A DNA stretch of 64,000 bases from Maribacter forsetii DSM 18668 (GTDB lineage Bacteria; Bacteroidota; Bacteroidia; Flavobacteriales; Flavobacteriaceae), in assembly GCF_000744105.1 (NCBI RefSeq), contig NZ_JQLH01000001.1, forward strand, positions 4,415,001 to 4,479,000, given 5' to 3'. A model generated the notes under the pieces. It saw only the letters and a program-made list of their open reading frames with translations, ran no database searches and was not told the DNA's origin. Position numbers and translations under genes: made by a program. Below are positions 1-9,397 of the stretch, piece by piece; position 1 is the stretch's first letter; each line of letters opens with the position of its first letter.

Positions 1-2
1 AC

Positions 3-143
3 CTTTCTGAAGACGATTTTAAAGCGTTGATTTTAGAACAATACACTTTTTTAAAACGACCAGTGATCATTGTTGGTGACCAAATTTTTATTGGTAATAG
101 CAAAAAAGTGGTTGAAGCCGCTAAAACGGCAATTCATTCGTGA
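3..143 (+). CDS. ArsC/Spx-family reductase-like protein, C-terminal fragment
   Basis: The left edge of the window cuts this gene; only about 46 C-terminal residues are visible before the TGA at 141-143. The segment reads LSEDDFKAL..., then KRPVIIVGDQIFIGNS and a helix ending in AAKTAIHS. This matches the end of the arsenate reductase/Spx thioredoxin-like fold, where an (K/R)RP motif with a cis-proline precedes a hairpin with a GD/GF turn. The catalytic cysteine region lies outside, so a true arsenate reductase cannot be told from a YffB/Spx-like protein. Its stop overlaps the GTG start of the next gene (GTGA), so the two are probably co-translated. Confidence 0.6.
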   Translation, partial: LSEDDFKALILEQYTFLKRPVIIVGDQIFIGNSKKVVEAAKTAIHS

Positions 144-1042
144 GTAAAAGACTGTTAGCCATATTTGCCGCTATTGGAGCTACAACAATATATGCTTTAA
201 ACCACACCATTGCAAAAGGGGTTATGCCCCATTATGTGCAACCTTTTGGGTTTATTATTCTTAGAGTTCTAGGTGCTGCAATTTTATTTTGGTTGATCTC
301 CCCTTTAGGACCAAAAGAACGTATAGACCGTAAAGATTATCTTAGAATGCTAGTTTGTGCGCTATTGGGCATGGCTTTTAACATGTTGGTTTTCTTTAAA
401 GGCCTATCGCTTTCAACTCCTATTAATAGTGCAGTATTGATTACAACTTCACCAATTATTGTACTTATACTGTCTGCGGTCATTTTAAAGGAAAAAATTT
501 CCAGTAGAAAAGTCATTGGTATTACAATAGGCCTGCTAGGTGCACTAGGTCTCATACTATTTAGTGCTGAAGTTAGACAAGACGCTCCTAATATTCCCCT
601 TGGAAATTTTCTGATCTTTTTGAATTCTATGTTTTATGGATCTTATTTAGTACTTGTTAAAGTGCTGATCAGCAAGTATCATCCGTTTACATTTATGAAA
701 TGGTTATTTTCTTTAGGTGTGCTCATTTGCCTTCCTTTTGGATACCAAGAATTCATGGAAATTTCTTGGAGCACATTACCTTTTGAAGCTTATTTTGGAA
801 TTGGCTTTGTAATTATAGGAACCACCTTTTGCACGTACCTATTCAATATTTTTGCGCTTACCCAATTGAAAGCTTCTACATTAAGCGCCTTTGTATACGT
901 ACAACCATTACTAGGTATAGCTTATGCAGTTCTTACAGGTCAAGATTCTATTACAACCCTGAAAATTGTTGCCGCTTGTTTTGTATTGGTTGGCGTGTAT
1001 CTTTCTAGCAAAAAACCTAAAAGACAACCTCAGGAATATTAA
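140..1042 (+). CDS. EamA-family (DMT superfamily) transporter
   Basis: A 300-residue, strongly hydrophobic protein with about ten predicted membrane helices in two halves, the usual length and layout of two EamA repeats. A glycine-rich stretch GITIGLLGALGLILFS ends the first half, and the C-terminus is a short basic tail (SSKKPKRQP). The family exports metabolites such as amino acids or purines across the inner membrane; the substrate cannot be read from sequence. The start is GTG at 140, overlapping the upstream stop by four bases. The 3' end overlaps the convergent GntR gene by four bases, the two stop codons sharing TTAA. Confidence 0.85.
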   Translation: MSKRLLAIFAAIGATTIYALNHTIAKGVMPHYVQPFGFIILRVLGAAILFWLISPLGPKERIDRKDYLRMLVCALLGMAFNMLVFFKGLSLSTPINSAVLITTSPIIVLILSAVILKEKISSRKVIGITIGLLGALGLILFSAEVRQDAPNIPLGNFLIFLNSMFYGSYLVLVKVLISKYHPFTFMKWLFSLGVLICLPFGYQEFMEISWSTLPFEAYFGIGFVIIGTTFCTYLFNIFALTQLKASTLSAFVYVQPLLGIAYAVLTGQDSITTLKIVAACFVLVGVYLSSKKPKRQPQEY

Positions 1043-1656
1043 ATATGTGATTTTTTTGCGTTTTCTAAATTCAAAGACAACACTTCAACAGCTTTGTTTT
1101 CATCTCGGTGATGCATAGCAGATACCAGATCAAGATGCTCTTGCAAAATTACATGTAAAGGTCTATTTAAACCGACCAAGTCCATAAATGACAATATTTT
1201 AGCCGACTTGTACATTTGATATAACGTTCTATTACCACAATTCTTAACAATATATTCGTGAAAATATCGGTCAATTTTATAGAACACATATCCGTTTTTT
1301 GGTCCATTTTCAAATGGCACCAATAGACTTCTTAAATCGTCAATTTTAGATTGTGGTGCATTTAATGTAAACAGCTTTACTGCCATAGTTTCCAATGCTA
1401 TTCTACAATTGAACATTTCTACTATTTCATGCTCACACAATTCTCTAACAGAAAGACCTTGATCTAAACTACCCACTAAAAGACTCTCTTGTATTAATTG
1501 TAAGAGTACTACTGGTACAGTGTCGTCTTTAATATTTAATGTATGTGAAAGCCTATGTTCAGTAATAAGTTGCCCTGGCACCAATTTCTTGGTTACAATC
1601 AACTTTTTTATTTTACCATATGTATCTTGAAAAATTTCTTCTGGTAGACTGACCAT
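1039..1656 (-). CDS. GntR-family transcriptional regulator (FCD/FadR-like)
   Basis: A 205-residue protein with an N-terminal winged helix (roughly residues 8-72, starting EIFQDTYGKIKKLIV) and a helical FCD ligand-binding domain. The FCD signature is visible: R-I-A-L-E-T near residue 86, D-R-Y-F-H-E-Y near 128, and H-L-D-L-V-S-A-M-H near 175. These supply the acid and histidines that in many FCD proteins bind a metal and a carboxylate ligand. The HTH is less typical than in FadR (no clear PSR.PVREAL), so DNA-binding specificity is uncertain. It lies 107 bases downstream of the thioesterase gene on the same strand and converges on the EamA gene, which it may control; that is inference. Confidence 0.8.
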   Translation of the reverse strand: MVSLPEEIFQDTYGKIKKLIVTKKLVPGQLITEHRLSHTLNIKDDTVPVVLLQLIQESLLVGSLDQGLSVRELCEHEIVEMFNCRIALETMAVKLFTLNAPQSKIDDLRSLLVPFENGPKNGYVFYKIDRYFHEYIVKNCGNRTLYQMYKSAKILSFMDLVGLNRPLHVILQEHLDLVSAMHHRDENKAVEVLSLNLENAKKSHI

Positions 1657-1763
1657 AAAAAATATGTTAGTATTGGTGGTTATTGATTACTCAACAGTCT
1701 AATAGGGGGACTAACTGTAATTCTTTGAATTATTTAAAAATAAAGTATTTAACATTACGATAC

Positions 1764-2237
1764 TTATAAATTTTCAGGAATTTTTAAAAATTCTCTGGTG
1801 TGCTCTTTTGTTAACACCCTAAAGCCTTCTCCTTTTTCTATTCCACTAAATCTATTCAACAACTCTTCGGTTAATCCTGTTAGTTTTCTAGTCCCAAGAT
1901 TAATCCATGCCCCCATCATTTCACAACGCGCTATATTCTCTCCTTTTTCATTATAAAAATCATGATTGAATTCAAAAAACTTTCCATCTTCACTCAACCC
2001 TTTTATATCCAAAGAAACTTTAATCTTATTTCCTAAGAAGGCTTCCTTAAAATAATACATATGTTCATAGAATGCCACGGGACCTATTTTATAGTCCACC
2101 ATAGTCTTTTGATCAAAACCAAGTTCCATTAAAAAAGCCAACCTTGTGTGGCTCATAAAGTTGACAAACGCCGAATTCGCCAAATGACGATTTGCATCAA
2201 TATCACTCCAGCGTACTTCAAAATCCTTTGTATACAT
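1764..2237 (-). CDS. 4HBT-family acyl-CoA thioesterase
   Basis: A 157-residue hot-dog-fold protein. The N-terminal active-site stretch W-S-D-I-D-A-N-R-H-L-A-N (residues 10-21) corresponds to the YbgC/FadM type D..D.N.H.NN motif, where the aspartate drives thioester hydrolysis. Length is usual for a single hot-dog domain. The likely role is hydrolysis of an acyl-CoA in the cytoplasm; chain length is unknown. The ATG is at 2235-2237. It stands alone, divergent from the nitronate monooxygenase gene across about 120 bases. Confidence 0.85.
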   Translation of the reverse strand: MYTKDFEVRWSDIDANRHLANSAFVNFMSHTRLAFLMELGFDQKTMVDYKIGPVAFYEHMYYFKEAFLGNKIKVSLDIKGLSEDGKFFEFNHDFYNEKGENIARCEMMGAWINLGTRKLTGLTEELLNRFSGIEKGEGFRVLTKEHTREFLKIPENL

Positions 2238-2359
2238 TCTAATATTTTTTGCTATGCATGCATAATACTTTATAAAAATACCATAGTTTTGAAATGTAAG
2301 AACTAAAGAACATCGTTTTTTATAGTTATTTTTAAATCACGTTCAAAATTTACATCACT

Positions 2360-3334
2360 ATGTCAAATAAACCCACATTCATTAAAGAGTTATCCTTGCC
2401 TGCAGTTGCAGCTCCAATGTTTTTAATTTCTGGACCGCAATTGGTCATTGAATGTTGTAAAAATGGCATAGTTGGTACTTTTCCTGCATTGAACCAACGC
2501 ACTAGCGAAGGTTTTGAAGAATGGCTTATTGAAATAAAATCTGCCTTAAAGACCTTTGAAGAAGAAACAGGGAAGAAAGCTGCGCCGTTTGGTGTAAACT
2601 TAATTGTACACGCAACAAACCCAAGATTAGAAGCAGATGTAAAATTATGTGTTAAGCACAAAGTACCATTGATCATTACTTCGTTAGGTGCTGTTTCTGA
2701 AGTAGTAGATGCTATTCACAGTTATGGTGGCCTGGTTTTTCACGATATCATTAAAAAGCGTCATGCAGAGAAAGCAGCCGAAGCCGGTGTGGACGGATTA
2801 ATACTTGTAGCTGCCGGTGCCGGCGGTCATGCAGGTACAATCAATCCAATGCCATTGGTTGCTGAAATAAAGAAATTCTACCATAAGACTATTCTTCTTT
2901 CAGGTTGTATTAGTACAGGGAGAGACATTGCATCTGCCCTACAAATGGGTGCTGATTTGGCTTATATGGGTACCAGATTCATAAATACAAATGAAAGCAA
3001 AGCCAACCCTGAATATAGACAAATGATTATTGATGCAGGTGCCAGCGATGTGGTTTATACTGCTTCAATTTCTGGTGTACACGCCAATTTTTTAGGTGCT
3101 AGTTTAAAAGCTGCGGGTATCACAGAAGAAGACCTTAAAAAAGATGTAAAAATTGATTTTGGAAAAGAAATGAATACTGAAGCCAAAGCTTGGAAAACCA
3201 TTTGGTCTGCAGGTCAAGGTTCTGCACTCATTGACGATTCTATAGCTGTTACTGAATTAGTATCCCATCTAAAAACGGAATTTAAAGAGGCTATAGAAGA
3301 GCAAATTAAAGTTTTGGAAACATACCCTAAGTAA
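2360..3334 (+). CDS. Nitronate monooxygenase family flavoprotein
   Basis: A 324-residue TIM-barrel protein of the 2-nitropropane dioxygenase family, which uses FMN and oxygen to oxidise alkyl nitronates. The FMN/active-site segment A-A-G-A-G-G-H-A-G-T (residues 151-160, catalytic base His157) is intact. G-C-I-S-T-G-R-D and the following M-G-A-D-L-A-Y-M-G-T-R-F form the phosphate-binding end of the barrel. The N-terminal A-P-M-F motif is also present. It is probably cotranscribed with the hydrolase gene that starts 25 bases after its stop. Relatives include the FabK-type enoyl-ACP reductases, but length and the GGHAG motif favour nitronate monooxygenase. Confidence 0.88.
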   Translation: MSNKPTFIKELSLPAVAAPMFLISGPQLVIECCKNGIVGTFPALNQRTSEGFEEWLIEIKSALKTFEEETGKKAAPFGVNLIVHATNPRLEADVKLCVKHKVPLIITSLGAVSEVVDAIHSYGGLVFHDIIKKRHAEKAAEAGVDGLILVAAGAGGHAGTINPMPLVAEIKKFYHKTILLSGCISTGRDIASALQMGADLAYMGTRFINTNESKANPEYRQMIIDAGASDVVYTASISGVHANFLGASLKAAGITEEDLKKDVKIDFGKEMNTEAKAWKTIWSAGQGSALIDDSIAVTELVSHLKTEFKEAIEEQIKVLETYPK

Positions 3335-3359
3335 ATATCATTTTAGCTTTTACAAATAG

Positions 3360-4322
3360 ATGCCTTTAATTGACTCTACATATGACCCGCCGTTGTTTTT
3401 CAAAAACGGACACCTATCTACCATATATTCCGGTTTAGTTAGAAAAGTAGCCGATGTAGAGCAAATACGCATTCGTATCACTCTGCCAGATTCTGATTTT
3501 TTAGACACGGACTGGAGCTATGCTTCATCTCCTTCCCAAAAATTGGTTATCATAATCCATGGTCTGGAAGGAAGTTCCAAGAGAGCGTATATAAAAGGTA
3601 GTGCTAAAGTTTTAACACAATCTGGCTATGACGTTTGCGCCATTAATTTAAGAGGATGCAGCGGTACAGCCAATAAACTATTTAGATCTTACCACTCTGG
3701 AGCAACCGAAGATTTACAAGCGGTTATTGAACATGTTCTAAATTTAGATGAATACCAAAGTATTTACCTTAATGGTTTTAGCCTTGGTGGCAACCTACTT
3801 TTAAAATATTTAGGTGAAAAAAGAGAAAGGGCTAATGAAATTAAAGGAGCAGTTGCCATTTCGGTGCCTTGCCAATTAGCAGATTCACTGCACCAGTTAC
3901 TTCAGTTTAAGAATGCAATTTATGCCAAAAGGTTTAAGGGAAACCTCATAAAAAAACTGAAGCTAAAGCAAGAATTATATCCTGACCTTATTTCTGATAC
4001 AGATATCGAAAACATTAAAACACTTAAAGATTTTGATGATTTTTACACCAGTAGAGCACATGGTTTTAAAGATGCAATGGACTACTATGCCAAAAGCAGC
4101 AGTCTTCAGTTCTTAGACAAGATCAAAGTACCTACTCTAATAATCAATGCACTAAACGATTCTTTTTTAGGGGCCCAGTGTTATCCTATAGAAATTGCCA
4201 AACACCACAGCAAACTTTTTCTTGAAATGCCTAAGTATGGTGGTCATGTTGGTTTCTACGGCACCAATAACTTAACCTACGCGGAGCGGCGTACATTAGA
4301 ATTCTTAGATAATATAAACTAA
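3360..4322 (+). CDS. YheT-family alpha/beta hydrolase
   Basis: A 320-residue alpha/beta hydrolase with the family opening P-P-L-F-F-K-N-G-H-L-S-T-I-Y, the oxyanion-side H-G-L-E-G-S-S (residues 67-73) and the nucleophile elbow G-F-S-L-G-G-N (Ser141). A late Asp in N-A-L-N-D-S-F and His in Y-G-G-H-V-G-F complete the likely triad. The YheT/ABHD1-3 group acts on ester or acyl substrates; the physiological substrate in bacteria is not established. No signal peptide, so cytoplasmic. It follows the nitronate monooxygenase gene by 25 bases. Confidence 0.88.
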   Translation: MPLIDSTYDPPLFFKNGHLSTIYSGLVRKVADVEQIRIRITLPDSDFLDTDWSYASSPSQKLVIIIHGLEGSSKRAYIKGSAKVLTQSGYDVCAINLRGCSGTANKLFRSYHSGATEDLQAVIEHVLNLDEYQSIYLNGFSLGGNLLLKYLGEKRERANEIKGAVAISVPCQLADSLHQLLQFKNAIYAKRFKGNLIKKLKLKQELYPDLISDTDIENIKTLKDFDDFYTSRAHGFKDAMDYYAKSSSLQFLDKIKVPTLIINALNDSFLGAQCYPIEIAKHHSKLFLEMPKYGGHVGFYGTNNLTYAERRTLEFLDNIN

Positions 4323-4479
4323 GGTTAGCGCACAAATATAAAATCGCTCGCACAAATTGTTACTTACTTAAAAATATTAGTTAAAAACTTAACTACATAC
4401 ATATTAAAACATACTTCAACCCGCAAAAATTCATATATTAGTTGCTCATTTACAGACAACACTTAAAAGATAGTAACGT

Positions 4480-4959
4480 ATGCGCAAATTATTCACTTTA
4501 TTAGCTCTTAGCACAATGATCATTAGTTGTGGTGAGAAGAAGGAAGAGAAAAAAGATGGTTTTGAAATGAACAGAACCAAAAAAGAAGTTAAAAAAGAAA
4601 CGGCAAGTGAAGGCGTTCCTGTTGATTTAGATAACAAAGGTGTTGGCCCAATAACCAGTGTTACTTTTGACGAGGCAGTAAACGAAGAAATGGCCGCTGC
4701 AGGTAAAGAAAAATTTCAAGCTATATGTACGGCTTGCCACATGGCAGAGCAACGTATGATCGGTCCGGCATTGAAAGGTGTTTACGAACGTAGAAGCCCA
4801 GAATGGGTAATGAACATGATTATCAATCCTGATAAAATGTTGAAAGAAGATCCTATTGCTAAAGCATTATTGAAAGAATACAACAATGCAATTATGCTTA
4901 ATCAGAATTTAAATGAAGAGGAAGCTCGTAACTTAGCAGAGTATTTGCGTACGCTATAA
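4480..4959 (+). CDS. Lipoprotein c-type cytochrome
   Basis: A 159-residue protein with a lipobox ending at Cys17 (M-I-I-S-C), a charged Lys/Glu linker, and one haem c domain. The haem attachment site is C83-T-A-C86-H87, followed by I-G-P-A-L-K-G-V. Candidate distal methionine ligands occur near residue 139 (A-I-M-L-N). The domain end N-L-A-E-Y-L is typical of class I cytochromes. It is expected to sit on the periplasmic face of a membrane and carry one electron for respiration. It is monocistronic, closed by a strong hairpin terminator. Confidence 0.88.
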   Translation: MRKLFTLLALSTMIISCGEKKEEKKDGFEMNRTKKEVKKETASEGVPVDLDNKGVGPITSVTFDEAVNEEMAAAGKEKFQAICTACHMAEQRMIGPALKGVYERRSPEWVMNMIINPDKMLKEDPIAKALLKEYNNAIMLNQNLNEEEARNLAEYLRTL

Positions 4960-4982
4960 AGTTAAACGCCAACCTAATATCG

Positions 4983-5016
4983 AAAACCCTTTCATGTTCA
5001 TGAAAGGGTTTTCTTT
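4983..5016 (+). terminator. Rho-independent terminator after cytochrome c
   Basis: Inverted repeat with arms AAAACCCTTTCATG (4983-4996) and its exact complement (4999-5012), followed by a T-rich run. The innermost CATG pairs cannot all form, so the working stem is about 11 bp. It begins 24 bases after the cytochrome stop. Confidence 0.85.
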
Positions 5017-5094
5017 TACCCATTACTCGTTGTCATTTTATAAAGTATGTTTTTACTACTTTTTACGACCAATTAGGTATTAAATGATTGATAT

Positions 5095-5784
5095 ATGCAA
5101 AACGATAAAATAAAAATAGATATAGTTTCTGATGTTGCTTGCCCATGGTGTTATGTTGGTAAGAAAAGATTAGAAAAAGCAATAAAAGAATGGGATGGCG
5201 CCGAGATAGAAATTGAGTGGCACCCATTTCAATTAGATCCAAATATACCAAAGGAAGGACTAGACAGGGATACTTACCTTACCAATAAATTTGGTAGTGT
5301 AGACGGACCTCTGGAAATGACGAAACGTTTAGAAGAAAGCGGAAAAGAAGAAGGTATCAACTTCAACTTTGGAAAGGAATGGTTGGCGGTAAATACATTA
5401 CCGTTACATCAACTTTTACATGTGGCAGGTGAAGAGGGCTTCAAAGACGCTCTTAAAGAACGTTTTATGAAAGCATACTTTGATGAAAATCTTCATTTAA
5501 ACGATGTTTCCGTTCTAAGCTCTATTATGGCAGAATATGTTTGGACGGCAGAAAAAACAGAAAAAGTTATAAATGACGACGCTATTGCCTATGCAGTAAA
5601 ACAAGAAATTGCGCATTACCAGCAACGCGGTGTCAACAGTGTGCCTTTCTTTATTATCAATGACAAGTTCGGTATTAGTGGTGCACAACCACCTGCAGCT
5701 TTTTTAGAAGCTTTTCAACAAGTAGCACCATTAAAAATAATTGCTACGGGTGATAGTTGTGATCCTTCTACAGGAATTTGCTAA
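5095..5784 (+). CDS. DsbA-family oxidoreductase, FrnE-like
   Basis: A 229-residue DsbA-fold protein with the redox motif C16-P-W-C19 in the first strand-helix unit. The cis-proline region V-N-S-V-P-F-F near residue 180 and G-I-S-G-A-Q-P fit the FrnE branch of the family. There is no signal peptide, so it probably works in the cytoplasm as a disulfide isomerase/oxidoreductase, as proposed for FrnE of Deinococcus. Two extra cysteines sit at the C-terminus (S-C-D-P-S-T-G-I-C). A thioredoxin gene follows 44 bases later, which suggests a shared thiol-redox unit. Confidence 0.88.
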   Translation: MQNDKIKIDIVSDVACPWCYVGKKRLEKAIKEWDGAEIEIEWHPFQLDPNIPKEGLDRDTYLTNKFGSVDGPLEMTKRLEESGKEEGINFNFGKEWLAVNTLPLHQLLHVAGEEGFKDALKERFMKAYFDENLHLNDVSVLSSIMAEYVWTAEKTEKVINDDAIAYAVKQEIAHYQQRGVNSVPFFIINDKFGISGAQPPAAFLEAFQQVAPLKIIATGDSCDPSTGIC

Positions 5785-5828
5785 TTTAATACTAGCTGAA
5801 AATTATTATTAAATATAAAACAAAAGAT

Positions 5829-6125
5829 ATGAAAGCATCATTTTCTGATATCATTAAAGGGGACACTCCGGTTTTAGTAGACTTTTTTGCTGACTGGTGC
5901 GGACCTTGTAAAACGCTAGCTCCTATTCTAAAGGACGTGAAAACCGATTTAGGAGACGCTATTAAAGTCGTAAAAATCGACGTAGATAAAAATCAAACAT
6001 TGGCATCTCAATACCAAGTTAGAGGTGTGCCTACTATGATTCTTTTTAAAGATGGAAAGCAGGTTTGGAGACAATCTGGGGTAGTGCCAAAAAATGACTT
6101 ATTACAAATTATAAATTCTAACTAA
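5829..6125 (+). CDS. Thioredoxin
   Basis: A 98-residue single-domain thioredoxin with the canonical active site W23-C24-G25-P26-C27, the buried D18 and the cis-proline loop G-V-P-T-M. No export signal, so cytoplasmic; it would reduce protein disulfides using electrons from thioredoxin reductase, which is not in this window. It lies 44 bases after the FrnE-like gene. The stop overlaps the convergent lactonase gene by four bases (CTAA). Confidence 0.92.
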   Translation: MKASFSDIIKGDTPVLVDFFADWCGPCKTLAPILKDVKTDLGDAIKVVKIDVDKNQTLASQYQVRGVPTMILFKDGKQVWRQSGVVPKNDLLQIINSN

Positions 6126-7225
6126 TAGAATTTTAAACATACTGGACTAGGCAAATCAACTTGGCTTACAAAACTTAGAGTGCCATTTACTGCATCTCTA
6201 TTAAAAACAACAATATTGTTGCTACGTTGATTTGCTACCAGTACATATTTACCAGTAGGGTCAATAGTAAAGTTTCTTGGCCAATCGCCCTTAACAGATG
6301 CTCTACCTACCAATTCTAATTTTCCGGTAGTATCATCAACCTTGAATATTACTACTGTATTCTCCCCTCTATTTGTTCCATATAGAAATTTACCATCTGG
6401 TGATAAATGAAGATCGGCACAAAAACTCTCACCTTCAAAATTTGATGCTACAGTATCATACGTTTGCTTACCGTAATACTTGCCCTCCTCTTTCTGAAAC
6501 ATTGTTATGGTAGACTTTAATTCATTGATTACATAAAGAAATTCTGCATCATTAGAAGCAACAAAATGTCTTGGTCCTGCACCTTCAGCAACCACCAACT
6601 CTTTTTGATCGCTTGGAACAAAATTATTATTGGACGCTGTGTACTTTTTTATTCGGTCAAGACCTAAATCAGACACCACTAATTCTCCGTTTAAGAATAA
6701 TGCCATATGTGCATGAGCTTTCCTAGTAGAATCTAAAACTTTATGATCTATAACTTGAGGAGAAGGTTTTAGATTTCCATTTTCCAACGCATTATACACT
6801 GCAACATTACCACCAGAATAGTTTGCTGCTGCCACTAGATTGCCATCTTTACTAACACCTACAAAACATGGGTTTGCGCCATGTGTAGATTGTTCTTCTA
6901 CATATATAAGAGAAGTATCCTTTACTCTGAATGTGGTAATTGAACCATCGTCCTTTTTATAATCATCTACTTCGCTTACGGCATATAAAGAATTTCTATC
7001 CGGAGAAAATGATATGTAAGATGGGTTTTTAATCTTAGCAACTAAAGTTTGGTTTGTCAATTCGCCAGTACCTAAGTTTAAATTGAATTTATATATTCCC
7101 TCGCTACCATTATCCGTATACGTTCCTACGAAAAGGACCTCTTCGTTTTTAGACTCTTCCACCTTACAACTGTTTAAAATAATCAATCCGATAATTGCGA
7201 TAAGCAAACTTACTTTACTATTCAT
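6122..7225 (-). CDS. Lactonase-family seven-bladed beta-propeller lipoprotein
   Basis: A 367-residue protein with a lipoprotein signal peptide (I-I-L-N-S-C, Cys20) and repeated blades containing V-G-T-Y-T, S-P-D-R-N-S-L-Y-A-V and S-P-D-G-K-F-L-Y-G-T-N-R, as in the family that includes E. coli Pgl. Members of that family can hydrolyse 6-phosphogluconolactone, but the lipid anchor places this one outside the cytoplasm. A role on another sugar lactone, or a purely binding role, is therefore as likely. It is divergent from the small membrane protein gene at 7387. Confidence 0.82.
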   Translation of the reverse strand: MNSKVSLLIAIIGLIILNSCKVEESKNEEVLFVGTYTDNGSEGIYKFNLNLGTGELTNQTLVAKIKNPSYISFSPDRNSLYAVSEVDDYKKDDGSITTFRVKDTSLIYVEEQSTHGANPCFVGVSKDGNLVAAANYSGGNVAVYNALENGNLKPSPQVIDHKVLDSTRKAHAHMALFLNGELVVSDLGLDRIKKYTASNNNFVPSDQKELVVAEGAGPRHFVASNDAEFLYVINELKSTITMFQKEEGKYYGKQTYDTVASNFEGESFCADLHLSPDGKFLYGTNRGENTVVIFKVDDTTGKLELVGRASVKGDWPRNFTIDPTGKYVLVANQRSNNIVVFNRDAVNGTLSFVSQVDLPSPVCLKFY

Positions 7226-7386
7226 ATTTCCGATACTCTAATCTATTACAACTCCACTCCATAAAGAGAAAAATCAATCTTGCATTAAAATCAATAAATG
7301 TATTAAAGAATTGTTCAAAAAATAAGAATAATTCAATTTTATGTAACAAAACCTTCGAATTTACTACATATAAGAAAGAAAGAACG

Positions 7387-7662
7387 ATGGGATACGGCGG
7401 ACAACCAATGAAAGTAATAAAGGCAAATAGGGCGCTACTTAAAAAAAGTAAAAGCTTTAGAGATTTGCGTAAAGATTATCTAGACTACTCGAAAGAAACT
7501 AAATTACATTTTAAGCAACTTACAGATGTAGAACGTAAAGTGGTACGTGATAAAATAATAGCACAAGCTAAAAAAGACAGTATTCAAGAAATAGGAGCTT
7601 ATATCCTTTCCATAACAATAGTCTTAGCAGCTTTTTATGCTATCTATATGTATGCATCATAA
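7387..7662 (+). CDS. Small single-pass membrane protein of unknown function
   Basis: A 91-residue protein: a basic, helical N-terminal two thirds (K-V-I-K-A-N-R-A-L-L-K-K-S-K) and one C-terminal membrane helix (about residues 69-89, I-G-A-Y-I-L-S-I-T-I-V). It looks like a tail-anchored protein with a cytoplasmic helical domain. Similar short proteins occur in flavobacteria and are sometimes labelled riboflavin synthase beta subunit, which the sequence does not support. ATG 7387 follows a purine-rich AAGAAAGAAAGAACG stretch; Met8 is a possible alternative start. Confidence 0.7.
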   Translation: MGYGGQPMKVIKANRALLKKSKSFRDLRKDYLDYSKETKLHFKQLTDVERKVVRDKIIAQAKKDSIQEIGAYILSITIVLAAFYAIYMYAS

Positions 7663-7683
7663 CAAGCTCCCATATGCAGGCTC

Positions 7684-9315
7684 TTATAGCCCCCACAACT
7701 TAAATGGATTTTTAGTTTCGGGTTCATCTTCTTTAGATTTTGAAAGAGGTTTGTCTACCATCACCTTGTAGGTAGGATCTTCCATAACATTTACATCTAT
7801 AATATCATCTGCGGCAGCTAATAAACGTATACAGTCGTTACTCAAGTGACGTAAATGAACTTTTTTACCCACTTGAGCATAACGTTCTGTAATCTTGTTT
7901 AAAGCCTCTATACCACTCATATCTGATACACGGCTTTCTTTAAAATCGATAATCACCTCACTTGGATCACCTTGCACATCAAATTTTTCATTAAAAAGCG
8001 TAGTTGAGCCAAAGAATAAAGGACCATAAATTTCATAATGCTTTACCCCGTTTTCATCTACATATTTTCTTGCTCTAATTCTCTTGGCACTTTCCCATGC
8101 AAATACCAATGCCGATATAATTACCCCTATCAATACCGCTAATGCCAAATTATGAAGTACTACGGTAATTAAAGTAACCAATATCATTACAAAAATATCT
8201 GACCTTGGCATTCTTCTTAAAGCTTTAAAACTTGCCCACTCGAATGTACCAACAGAAACCATTACCATAACACCTACCAATGCCGCAATAGGCACCAGTT
8301 CTATTACCGGTGCACCAAACAATATAATCAGCAATATGGTCAAAGCAGCAATGATACCAGATAATCTTGCCCTTGAACCTGCTGACAGGTTTACCAAAGT
8401 CTGTGCAATCATTGGGCAACCACCCATACCACCAAAGAAACCGTTCAAAATATTCGCGCCACCTTGTGCCAAACACTCTCTGTTACTGTTACCTTTTGTA
8501 TTGGTAATCTCATCTACCAAGTTCAAGGTTAACAACCCTTCGGTAAGTCCTACCGCTGCCATTATTAATCCGTAAGGTAAAATAATCTTAAAGGCTTCAA
8601 GGGTAAAGGGAATAGTCGGGATATGAAAAGAAGGCAGAGATCCGCTAAGCGACTTCAATTTTTCTCCCGGTAACGTATCTTGATTGATAATGTCTACTAC
8701 CTGTTTGGTTTCTATATCTAAAAAATACACTATTAGAAAAACTACAATGATCCCTATCAATGAAGCCGGTACCGCTTTGGTAAGTTTGGGAACAAAAACG
8801 ATTATTGCAATGGTAAACAGCACCAAGCCAACCATAGTATACAATGTTGTACCTGTTAACCAAACCGCAGCATCGCCTACGCCTACTTTAAATTGATCCA
8901 TTTGTGCCATAAAAATAATGATGGCCAAACCATTAACAAACCCAAACATTACAGGCTGAGGCACTAAGCGAATAAATTTTCCAAGCTTTAAAAAACCAAC
9001 GACCAATTGAAAAACACCTGCCAAAGCAACTGCTGCAAAAACATATTCTAAACCATGAGAGTTCATTAATGCCATTAGTACAACTACCGTTGCCCCGGCA
9101 CCACCAGAAATTAAACCTGGTCTTCCACCAAAAATCGCCGTAACCAAGCCCATGATAAAAGCACCATACAAACCTACTAATGGCGAAAACCCAGCAAGAA
9201 TAGCAAACATCAATGATTCTGGGATCATTGTCATTGCAACTGTTAATCCTGCTAAAATTTCATTTTTGTAATCTACTTTCTGGTTGAAATCGAAAATATT
9301 GAGGTACTTCTGCAT
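7684..9315 (-). CDS. SulP/SLC26-family anion transporter with STAS domain
   Basis: A 543-residue transporter: a membrane domain of roughly 400 residues opening with L-A-G-L-T-V-A-M-T-M-I-P-E-S, a G-G-R-P-G-L-I-S-G-G-A-G-A-T signature, and a C-terminal STAS domain (about residues 425-515, with V-S-D-M-S-G-I-E-A-L). SulP proteins carry sulfate, bicarbonate or other anions, often with sodium or protons. The substrate is not readable here. Unlike the two SulP genes near 45-50 kb it has no carbonic anhydrase neighbour. A TAnnTTTG-like box (minus strand, 9336-9343) lies just upstream without a clear -33 partner. Confidence 0.88.
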   Translation of the reverse strand: MQKYLNIFDFNQKVDYKNEILAGLTVAMTMIPESLMFAILAGFSPLVGLYGAFIMGLVTAIFGGRPGLISGGAGATVVVLMALMNSHGLEYVFAAVALAGVFQLVVGFLKLGKFIRLVPQPVMFGFVNGLAIIIFMAQMDQFKVGVGDAAVWLTGTTLYTMVGLVLFTIAIIVFVPKLTKAVPASLIGIIVVFLIVYFLDIETKQVVDIINQDTLPGEKLKSLSGSLPSFHIPTIPFTLEAFKIILPYGLIMAAVGLTEGLLTLNLVDEITNTKGNSNRECLAQGGANILNGFFGGMGGCPMIAQTLVNLSAGSRARLSGIIAALTILLIILFGAPVIELVPIAALVGVMVMVSVGTFEWASFKALRRMPRSDIFVMILVTLITVVLHNLALAVLIGVIISALVFAWESAKRIRARKYVDENGVKHYEIYGPLFFGSTTLFNEKFDVQGDPSEVIIDFKESRVSDMSGIEALNKITERYAQVGKKVHLRHLSNDCIRLLAAADDIIDVNVMEDPTYKVMVDKPLSKSKEDEPETKNPFKLWGL

Positions 9316-9397
9316 GCCCGATGAATTTAAGGGCGCAAAAATAAGTCATATTTATTGCCCTCGCCACTAACTAGCAGATTATTACCATATTATCTCT

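Noticed and set aside
8225..8476. 83-codon minus-strand frame rich in Trp/Tyr/Cys
   Set aside because: Lies wholly inside the SulP gene in another frame; shadow of its coding sequence.
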